From contig JAECUM010001106.1 in the NCBI GenBank assembly GCA_016617855.1, forward strand, positions 62,001-126,000: a stretch of 64,000 nt of DNA, given 5' to 3'. Below are positions 13,178-25,700 of this stretch, in pieces. Position 1 is the stretch's first letter; every line of letters begins with the position of its first letter. Under the pieces are notes generated by a model. That model was not told the origin of the DNA. It saw only the letters and a list, made by a program, of their open reading frames with translations, and did not search any database. This DNA comes from Megalonaias nervosa (Eukaryota > Mollusca > Bivalvia > Unionida > Unionidae). The position numbers and the translations under genes were made by a program.

Positions 13178-16100
13178 AGGAAACTCTTGCTCATTACCTC
13201 CCCTTACACACCACTTGTTAGCACCAGTTTTAAGCTTTTACTCAGTATTAGAGACATAGTCCTGCAAGATCCAATGAATCTCTTCCTGATTTCCATCCAA
13301 AAGGTTGGAATGTCAGAGTACATTACGGTTTTTACTGCATGTTGTACACAATATATTTTACTTTTCCTCAGTATTTATGTGAATTTTTTTGCATTTTTGG
13401 ACTTTTTTTCTGACCCTGTTCTCCAACACAGTATTATTGTTTTGTGTTGTTGTTTGTTATTTGAGTGCATTGCATATATACTTCTGCATGTTTAAATAAC
13501 AAGTATTATTGTTATTTGTGAACACCTTCAGGATATTAATTTACATTTGTTTCGTTTGTCTTGTCATTTTAGTTAATAATGATGAAATCCAATAAGTGCA
13601 AGAAATTTAAACCTAATGAGTACACACATCAGTTGTTTTTCTTTGTTCCCAACATCACATTGTTGCATAAAAGCTTTTAGATTAGTTTTATATGGTTTAG
13701 CATTATTTGTCAGCGCATGATAGGCTATACATGGCAGCCAGCATATTTGGTTGAGGAACAGCCACTGACCCATAGGAAGCTACTGGCATGCTTTCTTATA
13801 TAGCCATGTTGGTCAGGCAGAGACTTGAACTTATGCAGACAGAGATGAGATGTGTGGGTGATCTGTAAAAGTGAGCACCTTAACCCCCTTGGTCACTTAG
13901 GGCCCACATCAAAGGCAAAGAGAAATGTAAAGTCATGCATGGAGCAGTGCGACAGCTTGAATCCTAACTTGAAAACAGTATTGGTTGCTAGCATAGTGTG
14001 GAGGTGATTCTGGAACCATCCATCCATTCAACCTTCCTGCTTTGAGTTGAGCTGAGCAACCATCCATCCATCCTACTCTCCAGTCATCCATACCAGTAAA
14101 ACTTCGTTGGCAAACTCAACCAGCAAGTCATTTGTTCACAGTTTATCCATTGTATTGATACAGTGGAGCTAGAAAATACAGAGAGATAAACAACATGATC
14201 AGGAAAAGCATGATAAAGGCAAAGGAATCCTGAATAGAAAGACAATGCTGCAAAATCAAAGACAGTCTGAGTAGAAATGACAGCAAAATGGCATATCAAC
14301 TGGTGAAAGATCTCACAACCCATAAACAAGGGAAAACTACCACCATGCAAGACAAATCAGGAAAATGCCTCACAGAAGATCAAGAGATCCTCAAGCGAAG
14401 GACAGAATACTGCTCAGAATTGTACAATCATAAGACCCAAGGAGATCCAGCAGTAAATTGGCCTCGGGCAGAAGAAATTGATGACAAACCCATTCTTCGT
14501 GAAGAAGTAGAAATTGCAGTTAGGTCACTAAAGAAAGGAAAGTCAGACGGCATTGACAACATGCTAGCAGAGCTCATTCAAGCAGGAGGAGAAGAGATAG
14601 TCACAGTCCTAACAACAGTCTTCAACAAGATATGGCAGACAGGAGAATGGCACACCACATGGACTCAATCCTTGGTCATCGTGCTCCCCAAGAAAGGAAA
14701 CCTACAGCTATGCCAAAAATACAGAACCATCAGTTTGATCAGTCACCTGAGCAAAGTCATGCAGAAGATAAGTCTCAACAGACTAAAGCCACAAGCAGAG
14801 AAAATTATTGCTGAAGAGCAGGCAGGCTTCCGATGAGCAGGAAGGAGCACCACAGAACAAATCGTCAATCTCAGACTCCTTTGCAAGAAATACCTTCAGC
14901 ATCAGCAGAATATATTCCATGTCTTTATAGTTTTCAAAAAGGCCTTTGATAGGGTATGGCATGCAGCCTTGTGGGCAACTATGAGGAAGTACAACATCAG
15001 CTCAGACATGGTGCAGGTTGTTGAGCACCTCTATGACAAAGCCACCAGTGCTGTCCTCATCAATGGCAGTGGAGGAGATTGGTTTCGAACAACAGTTGGA
15101 ATCAGACAGGGATGCATACTGTCACCTACACTATTCAACATTTTCCTGGAAATGGTCATGGAGGATGCCTTGCATGACCACAAGGGCACTGTCAGCATCG
15201 GAAGAAGAACAATCACCAACCTTCGCTTTGCAGATGATATTGATGGTTTAACAGGATATAAAAAAGAACTGACTGACTTGGTTGAGCGCCTTGACACAAC
15301 CTCCACAGCATATGGTATGGAGATTAGTGCCCAAAAAAAAAAAATGATGACAAACAACACCAGTGGCATCAGTACAGAAATAAAAGTCAGTGGACAGAAG
15401 CTGGAAAGAGCCACAAGCTTCAGGTACTTGGGATCAATTATCACAGATAAGGGCTCCAAACCAGAACTACTTTGCAGAATTGCCCAGACAACAGCAGCAA
15501 TAACAAGGTTGAGACCAATATGGAAAGATACCAACATTGCTTTTGGTTCCAAAATAAGGCTGATGCAGTCAATTTTCATATCAATCTTTCTGTATGCTTG
15601 TGAAACATGGATGCTCACATCAGATCTACAAAGAAGGATTCAAACCTTCGAAATGAGATGCTACCGCACAATCTTGGGCATCTCATACATTGACCATGTA
15701 ACCAACGAAGAAGTCCACAACAGGATCCAATGAGCAATCGGATCCTATGAAGACCTCTTGACCACTGTAAAAAAGTGCAAACTGAAGTGGTACGGTCATG
15801 TCTCAGGATCATCTGGACTGGCAATAACAATCTTGTGAAGCACAGTGCGAGGGTGCAGAAGAAGAGGCAGATAGAAAAAGAGGTGGGAAGACAACATTAA
15901 GGAGTGGACAGGTATGGGGTTTGGAGATTCCCAAAAGGCAATAGAGAACAGGGAAAGATGGAGAGAATTGGTTGCAAAGTCAACTGTGGTGCCCCAACGA
16001 CCTCTTGGGTTAAGAGATTGATGATGATGATGATGATGACTGATACTATGTGGCTGGAGTCATAGACCCTGATAAATATGATCCATACAGTGAGTGTGGG

Positions 16101-19100
16101 GATAATCTTGATGGTGTAATGCACTCAGATCCCACTATGGAATGTACTGAGCTCAGTTTTAAAGCTGCTTTCAAGGATGTATAATGCGTGTTGCTGGCCT
16201 ACAAATGCCCACCACAACCAACTGTGAAACAGGATTATAAGGTCAAGGTGCCAATAGACCTAAAAGATGACTGTGAGCATCCCTCCTTCTGGCTGCTGCT
16301 GTAGTCTGCAAAGATAAAGCAATTATCATTTGGTTGGTCAGATAAAATCTGTGATCAGGGCAATTCTAAATTCAGCTAGCACTGACATTTCATCATGCTG
16401 GTATCGAAAGTATGCGGATGCATTTACTACTGAGCTTCCGACACATTGCAGTGTTAAATGTAACTAATTCCCTGTCCTACAAAGTGGACAAAAATGTCTT
16501 TTCATGCTAACTTGAAACTTGTATGTAATATTGTGGCAGTATCGTAAGTGTTGGACCTAGCATTGTCATTTTTAGGCTTGCCAAAAAGGTAGGCAGCAAT
16601 CATGCCTGCAGATCTCTTGCTAGGATTTCTAAGGCCTTTAACCCGGCTGCACATCAGGTTGATGCTCTGACAGCCTCTGCTAACTTTGATTTGGTGAGAT
16701 GAAATGCCTGTTTTTGCTTGTCTTCACTCAGGTTGCAGCAATCCTTGATTCTTTGTGTGATTCACTTTGTGATTGCTATTTGGCAGTAGGATAGAGGAAC
16801 TGAGGAGGTAGGCAGCACAGGAACTGCCTCTTCAGCTTGCCATGCCTCCTGCTCAGACATTCTGGTCAAATCAGTCTCAGCATCAACAGAGAGTTGATTG
16901 TTGGCAAGGAGATAAGAGATCAAATACTGCCCAGCTGGAGCAACAGTTTTGATTGTAATCAAATTTCAGGAGACAAAATGCCCCTCAATTTAATAGAGGG
17001 GATAAGAAACAATGTTTCTATTGACATTGACTTACCACCTGAACTTCACCCAGTCAGCCTACTATTGGCATCAGATTACCTCATTTTAATAAGCATTGAA
17101 TCAGACTGGTTTAACAGAATGTATAGGCTATCCAAGCTGTTTTGGAGGGGGTTTGGATTTCATTTATCAAGCCCCCTCCCCTTTTATGATGGATGTAGCA
17201 TCAGATCTGGAGAAAGTCAAAAGCATGCAGAAGATCTGGTCATTTCTTGACAGCTGGGTGGTGGAGATTATTTGAAACCAAACTCTCCAGAGTTTTATTC
17301 CAGGCTTTATTAAGTGTTGGAGGTCAACAGAAAACTTAGGCCAATCACTGACTTAAGCAGTCTCAAAAAATACATTGCTGTGCCAAAGTTCAAGATGGCA
17401 TTGGCTTGATAAATCAGGCTTTCCATTGAAAGGGATGAATTCGCAGTCATGCCTGACTTTACCAATACACATTCCATGTCTTTTTATTTGTAAAGCTGCA
17501 TGCAGGTTCTGTTTGTTTGTCAACCAAGGAAAAATATACCAATTTCATGCATTCTCATTTGATCTCAGCATTAGTCCACAGGCGTTCATAAAAAATTATC
17601 AAATGATTGTCACCCTTTTTCTATATGTGTGATGTCCTCCAAACACACATGGTAAGTTCTGTTTTTCTGAAGGGCAGGAATGATCAATCCCCCATCCCTG
17701 TTAAGCTGCCTAGGCTTTTTAGTAAACTGGGAAAAGTCAGATCTTGACTAATCCCAAAATTTTGTCCATCAGGGCATGGAGTTTACCACCGATCTCAGCC
17801 TTGTCTGTCTCTTTCACATATGCAATTTATGGACAAAGTCAGAGAGTAAATTACAGCAAGAAGGTTCTTGTAACTCCCAAGTTTGCTCAGTGCAGACCTG
17901 CCAACCCTCACAGTTTGACAGTAATTTTCCTTAAATTATGATTTGCAGAATGATTGCCAAAATTAAGAAAATACGGTCATTGCGGCTAAATCCAGATAGA
18001 GGCTTGTTCTTGTTTGATCTGGATCTAAGTGTCATATTTCAGTCACGAGGTAAGTGGAGTCAGGAGGAAATGAGGACTATAATCAAGGCTTTTCTTGTCT
18101 AGAAGTACCAAATCTACTAGAAAGTAGTATTTATTATGTTGCACAACTGATTGGTGGTTGCCTACCTTTTAAAATAGGGTCACCAGATCACGTGATCTGT
18201 GCATTCTGGTTTGGAAGTTTCTGTGGTGGTGGTCCTAGTTATATATGACCATACAGATCAGACACATTCCAAATGAGCTCAGTGCCCTGGTTGACTATGT
18301 CAAGAAAGGGCAAGATCTTTAATACCAAGTGGTCCATTCGTCAATTGATCGTCAAGTGGATAAGCATACTTTGGTAGCATCCAGTTTTTGCGGATCCAAA
18401 AATCCAGGTCAGTAGATGTACTAGCAGTTGCTTGGGAGGGGTTTTGGGCCTTCACCCCCACCCCCCAATCTTAGTACTGAAAATAATGTATATTAAGGGT
18501 TAGAACTGCAAACTAATACTGTTTGCCTGTCTCAGATGGGACAAGTCATGGGTCATTGATCTACTTGATCTAGCAGAATAAATGCCAAGGAAAATTCTGG
18601 CAAAGTCTAATCTGTTCAGATAGCTGCTATCTCGGGTATTCTATTCCTTCATATCTGACACTTGTCAAGAGAACTCCGTGAAGAAAGAAATTCAGCCTTT
18701 GTCAACAGAATCTTTTGATCTACTGGTAGAAGACCGTTGACTTTGAAGGCATATGAGGAAAAATGGCTCAAGTTCAGGGACTGGTGCAAAGTCAACAACA
18801 TCATTTCTTTGAATGCTTCAGTTTTGCAGCTGGCTGATTTCATTCTGTGGTGGTATGAGAAGAATAAGTTGGGCCTGGTTACTATCAAAGGCTACTGCTC
18901 CATGATTTCCGATACTATTATGCATAATGGAAGAGGAGATTTTGGTCGTGATAATGATCTATCAGACCTACAAGCCAATTTTGACTTGACTAGGCCATAT
19001 ACCTCACCCTGTTTAATAAATGGAACTTCTCTTGGGGTTTGAACTGGCCCAAATTAGATAAATTTGAGCCTTAGCCAGATGGTTGCTGAAGCTACTATCA

Positions 19101-19617
19101 TACAAGACCTGCTTTCTGATGGACTAGCTTTGGTATGCAGGGTGAGTTGCATGCTCAGATTGTTGATGTCAGCACAACCTCCTCATGGGCTCTAGTGCTT
19201 TTGTTGGATCACCAGGAAGATTTATTAATGAGAAGAGTTTATTTTCTTGTTAGACATGTATAGTTGTCAGGGATCATGTGACTGTTGGTTTGTGGTACTG
19301 TAAGGTTAGGAGAGCAGATTACCTGTCATATTGTGAATACAGTCATTCTTTCAATGAAGGGTGCCCATGGAAGGGGTAGGATCCTCAGCATTTGCTCCTT
19401 TTGTTACCTGTTCTCTTATTGTTAGTGTGATTGGGAATGCAATCAAGGGGAGAAAGCAGTGTTTAGAAAATTGTTTCTCCAAGAATACTTACCTGACCAC
19501 ATTACTATAAAACCCTCCCAACCTCACTTTGAATGCAATTATTATTGTTGATGCTCAACTTAAACTGATAACAGCTCGTGTTGATCAAGGGGAGATAATG
19601 GATGAGTTTCCTCCCTT

Positions 19618-19689
<72 letters not shown>

Positions 19690-19701
19690 TTTCCTCCCTT
19701 G

Positions 19702-19762
<61 letters not shown>

Positions 19763-22700
19763 CTGAAAAGATAAATTTCAGGAGTTTATTTTCCTAATGT
19801 CAATGTAATTCTCAGAAAAACACAATTTACTAAAAACATTTTTTTTTCAACCAGTGTTTTTGCTTGAATTGTCAAACTAGATGATTTTATGCATCTCCAT
19901 TAGTACCATACCCATACAACAGTAAAAGGTCATTGTGACCCTCATATCATGTTGATTGGCTTATGGAAACTTTTTGCTTTTAGCTCATGTCAAACTGTTG
20001 TACCAGGATACTTGAAACTTTGGTTATGCAGCTTGATGAGTACTACATCTTCACAAAAGTTGGTCAATGTGATCCATATTTCACGTTTCACTAATAGGTT
20101 CAGGGACCCCAGGTGTCTAAGTGATCTAAGGCACTTGACATTACAGATCACTCATTCATCTCACCTTTGGCTGTGATGGTTCGAATCTCGGCTTGCCAAA
20201 CATGGATATGTGAGAAATCTTGCAAGTAGCTTTGCATGTGTTGGTGGTTCTTCCAGGGTTCTTTCTCCATTAATTATATTGGCTGTCATGTATAGCCTAT
20301 CATGTGCTGAAAAAATGGCATTAAACCCAAGAACAATAACAGGTTCAGTTTTGTGTTTAAAGTATATTTCTCAAGCACTATTCATGCTAGAATCATCACA
20401 CTATATGATTATATGATTGCATGCATCTCTTCTAGTTACTCATCTGTACAATAAAAACACTATGATGTTCATTTCTCATTTAACTGGCTTAAAGTAAGTT
20501 TTTGCATTTAGCTCATGACCACACAGGTTTCTTGTGTCTGGCAAGTTCACTATGTATGTACCTGGAATCATGCAACTTGGTGACTGGTTGCTTGTTAATG
20601 AGTACTATACCTATGTCACAAATGTAGGTCACTGTGACCCATATTTTACACTTCATCTAACATTTGCTAATGTTTTGTTTTGATTGTTCATGCTTGAATC
20701 ATTGAAATATATGATTGTATACATCTAAGTATCACACCCATAAAAGAAGAAAAGGTCAGTGTGAATCGTGAAATTCATGATACAGTTACCCACAGCAGTC
20801 TGACTGTGTTGTGCATGTGAATGAGTTTACAAATTGGTTAAGCTGATTGCATGCATTTGATACAAGTCTTTACATGTAGTGGCTAATCAAGGTAATGACT
20901 TATGCATGAACTGTGCTTCTGATACTGGCTGTCCCTCCAAGGTTACTCAAAACCATTTTCAACCAGTAAAACATGGCTTATTAGGGTGGACAGTAGTAAT
21001 AACAGCTAATGCATATTTTTAGAACTGTTTTTAAAAATACCCCAAAGAAAACCAAGGATTTTAACAACTTTTCGTACATGTAGTACTCCGACTTGATATC
21101 ATGAAAAGAATGTTCCTTTTATTGATCTCTTTATTTTAATCTTTGTCACAGTGACCAGCATTTCACTGTTAAGATCAATTTAGTCTGAATTTATTTTTTG
21201 CTTCTTAATTAATGTTTACAATCACTACTGTGGACTACTAAAAGCTTTGCAGATTTGAGCAATGTAATCATTGATTTCATTCTGGTTTACATAAGCAGAT
21301 GATAGAATTGAGGGAAATTAGTTCCAAAGATTGATGCTATAAAAACACTTTTTATGAAAAGTTAACTGAAGGCAAAATGAAATTCCAGATAATTTGCTCA
21401 GTCGTCTGTTTTCTGTTTTAAAGTATAGTGCAGTTCCTAAAAGTAATTAAAATTCATGTAGGAGAGTCTTTGTCACTTTACTTTTCCTTAAACTTGTATG
21501 TTTTATGGTTTCTTTTGTTAGTTTAGCTACATATTTTCTTCCTGCAGTAATTGTTGTTATGTGGGATGGGATGAGTGCGTTGGTTAAGAAATGTACCCCT
21601 CACCCCTTTTGTATTCAATAATTGCAATTATACATTTGTCTTATTTTGTCTTGTCTGATACAAAATAAAAATCCTTTTGTGTTTTTAAAGTTGTATTCTG
21701 TTATCAATGGGTATTTAAACAGTATTGTGTACCTGATATATGCATATTCAGTTTTAATATTATTCTGTTATCAGTGGATATGAAATCAGTAGTGTATACC
21801 TGATAAATGCATATTCACTTTAATAATATTCTGTTATCTGTGGATAGGAAACCAGTAGTGTATACCTGATATATGCATGTTCACTTTTAATATTATTCTG
21901 TTATCAGTGAATATGCATATTCACTTTTAATATTATTCTGTTATCAGTGAATATGCATATTCACTTTTAATGTTTTTCTGTTATCAGTGGATACGAAACC
22001 AGTAGTGTATATCTGATATATGTATATTCACTTTTAATGCTTTTCTTTTATCAGTGGATAATAAAATAGTAGTGTATATCTGATACATGCATATTCATTT
22101 TTAATGCTATTCTGTTATCATTGGATATTAACCCAGTAGTGTATACCTGATATATGCATATTCACTTTTAATGCTACTTTAAAGAAGTGCCAGTTAACAT
22201 CTACACTATTCTGTTATTTTACTGTAAGTCTTTTTAGAGAAAAAAAATGTCCCTAAGACACTGGTTTAAAAAGAATTATTTTACAAGATTCTCTTAGCTT
22301 TACTTCACAACAGAATTCATGGCTTACAGTGATGCAGGATGTATCATTCTTCATATTCATTGTATGCTAATGCCTCTCACTAACCTCTTGGAACTTGTAG
22401 AACTGTGTTATTATATCCAGAAGTTATAACTTGTTGTGATATCTTTACTGTGAATAAAGCAATGATTATGTGTACTAGGGCTGAGATTCTGTTTGCATTT
22501 GCTGAGATTTAGTTACAAGTTTGTACTGTGTATTGCAGTTTATATAAGAAAAACAGTAATAGAAGTATAGCCAGTTATTTGTTGAACTGACAGAACTAAT
22601 ACATTATTTAAGTAATTACACAAGATGTAAGAATATTTTGTTAAAAGCATTCTTTATGAGATACGGTTGATACAGGATAATCCTATTTTAGAGCGCTTTG

Positions 22701-25700
22701 TTATAAGATGAATTCAGATATACATGTAACATAATTGTAGAATGGCCCCTCAATTTTTAAAACTATTTTACAAATTTGTTCTAACTGATTATTAAATTTC
22801 TATGATGTTTTATTGCCAGAGTAAATAATAGTTTGAGTTGCTAATCTGGCAAATGGTGTTTTATTCCTGAAGAAAAAACAAATGTCTAAGCTTTTTGTTT
22901 TCTTGATACCATATGTACTCACTTATAAGATGAGTCCAACTGCAAACTGCACAGACCCAGTCAGTCTTCATGTACTTCACTGACTGGCAGTGGAAAATTA
23001 GTCAGTTCTTTTGAAAAAAATAAACACCGTCCCTGATGTCTATTCCTGAATAAGTTGTATGAGATATTTTTTGTATGTATATGGTGTTGGTTATCACTTC
23101 TCCTTAAATAATTTGTGATTGATGAAGTCCATAAACATCAGCCATGGCATAGGCAGGGATGCAAGATAGCAAGGGAAATTAAAAGTTTGGTTAACATTTG
23201 GGAGAAAGATGGTGTGGTGCCAGCAGCTTTAGTTGATACATGAGAATTATAGTATGGGTCATACAGGCCTTTGAAAAACCCTTATATTTGACTTCAAGAC
23301 TTAAAATCCCTCAAATACTGTATGTGGGAAATGTCCTTGTAAAGTCCATACATTTACACTGACAGGCTTTAAAAGTCCTTGAAATTTGTGAATTTATCAC
23401 TTAATTGCTATTAGCTGTTTCATTTTTACGTATTGTTTGGGGGACATCTGAGTGTTGATAATCATTGTAATCCTTTATTTTGTCACACACTACATTTATT
23501 TGGATACTTTACTCAAACTTCCCAGAGCATAGTTAGGCATCTGTAAACATGTGAATGCAAATGGCAGATGAAGCCTGATGAATGTTGATGTATGCTTCAG
23601 CTTTAATGTGTGTTAATTGCAAATGACTTTTGCCACAGAGCAACTGACATTTACCATTCAGTCAAACATTCTTCAGAAAAGATCTATACAAAAAGCCTGG
23701 GAATTAAATAATTGGAAGAAACATTTAATGATATGGTAGAATCCCTGAAGAAATTAAATGTAGAATTTGGACATAAATTGCAAGATAGAATCCAATGATT
23801 TGACAAAGTGCACATGAAATTAGAAACTTTGTAAGGACTAGCTGACTTTGCCATAATTATGAACATGTTGATGTGTTTATCTCAAGATGGAATGCTTCAA
23901 CCTTTATCAGAAGATCGGAAAATGGACTCAAAATAGATAAAAGAAGTTTCAGAATTCCACTTTACAAGTGGCTAAGTTAAGGAAGCCCTTTAAAAACCCT
24001 TGAAAAGTTCTTAAATTTGTTTCCAGTATTGTGCATGAACAATGAGTCCTTCACAGACATTCATCCAATATAGTTTAATATGTATGGATACCTGTCTGAA
24101 AAAGTCTATTATATCAATAAATTATGAAAGATTTAAAAAAAATATAAATCAAGTTAACATGTAGTGCTCACAAATTCATGTGTCAGTGAAGTTGGAGTTA
24201 CTTCCTTTTTAAGGTAAGAACATTTGTATTCATCATAAGCAAACACAAAGAACTAAAGCTTCATAGCTAGAATTACACTTATAAACTGCCAAAGCCAAAT
24301 CCATAAATATATTTGCACTGAGTCATTCCTCAAGATAATGTCTTAAACATCAGCCTTCACAATTCTTGGCTGATAGTACATGGCAATCACATGAGTTCAT
24401 TTTCTTCTTGTATGTACTGATAAACGCAGTTGAAAGGCAGCAGTTGTACTGTCCCAGAATATAACACCCAGCATGAAAAAAAAAAAAAACAGTCAAGAAG
24501 AGAGAAAAAACAAATTATTATTATTTACATGTTATTTTTTAATATATCACTGGAAATTTTGAAGAATAATCAACAATGAGGTTTAGGCAGAAATTTATAA
24601 GTTCCATACGGTTTGATTATCAAAAGAAAATAGGTGGCCCCATCATCTAGATGTTACTATGGTGTCACCACCTTTCATCATTTGTGATTGGCTGGAGGCA
24701 GTTACTATGTTCATGTCACCACATCAAAGGACCAGTCATTCCACAGCAGTTGTCAGCATGCTTAGCTGTAGAGTCAAACTTCTTTTTTAGCCTTTTGACT
24801 TCACAATGTTTTCAATGTTCTAGTCATTAGACATGAGACATAGATATCTCGTGTCAGTGTAAATATTTAAATACAGGCAAGTTCATTAATTAATATTATT
24901 AATATCAAAAGACAATTGAACATTTTGACCTTTGTATTAGTCCCAAAATTTATTCTTTTTAATACAGTGCATATTTTTTTTAACCAAAACGGCTTGACTT
25001 TGAAAACCAAAAAAAATTTCATTTTTCAAATTTCAGTTGTATTTTGTTATTAAAAAAAAAAGAAAAAAAGCCAAAGAGTCAGTTCAAACTGGAAATATAT
25101 ATTTTAGCTGCTAAGATTACATCAAATATTTATTGTGCAGAAATAGCCAGTAGTCATAGATTATTTAAAATGCAGGGTTAATCCAGTCTTTTCACATTAA
25201 AACAGGGATAACTTTGCAGCTGAATCGTTAATAGCTATATATACTTGTAGATAGCCAATTAAATGTTTCTTGAGATGTGGAAGAACTGTATTTACTTCTG
25301 TCATGCTTGTTGTTTTCTGAAGGTCTGTACACTGTTCAACTATTTTTTTCATGCAGTGTAAAAAGTCAAAAGCTTTCAGTTTTTTTTTAATGGTTACACT
25401 CACACATAAATATTTCTGTCATAATTGCAGTCTCTCTTAGGTTATATAGGTGCTTCCTATTTTCTCACAGACACATGCACATATCAACAAAATGCTCTGT
25501 CTTTCTATTAAATAATGTGAAAAAGATTGTTTTAAAAATGTTAGGTTTTTTGGCCCAGAAAGTATAGGCTTGTATCAATTATGATTGCTTATACATCTAC
25601 TTGTATATACAAAGGCATATTTTTTTCATGACTGCAATATCCTCAGTGAACATAAAACCTTACAAAAATTAAAACTAAATTTGGTCCCAATGTCTGCATT

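Larger units (their letters stand above)
16060..19200 (+). mobile_element. Decayed DIRS-type tyrosine-recombinase retrotransposon
   Basis: Order seen: gag-like basic/Gln-rich text near 16800-17000 ([14 protein letters not shown]), a linker about 17040-17160 (LASDYLIL...), reverse transcriptase at 17300-17800, RNase H/connection-like text to about 18400, then a tyrosine-recombinase N-terminal domain at 18710-19040. It is riddled with stops and frameshifts. The gag-RT-RH-YR order without an integrase or LTRs fits DIRS/Ngaro rather than Gypsy. The element termini (split or inverted repeats) were not identified. It starts directly after the RTE tail. Confidence 0.7.

Noticed and set aside
13121..13495. 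124-codon hydrophobic frame
   Set aside because: It begins in the CA microsatellite, has Phe/Leu-rich AT-driven composition and no homology I recognise.
15031..15618. 195-codon frame on the - strand
   Set aside because: It is the exact antisense of the RTE reverse transcriptase frame.
19529..19774. Cys/Val-rich frame
   Set aside because: Translation of (GT)n(TA)n arrays.
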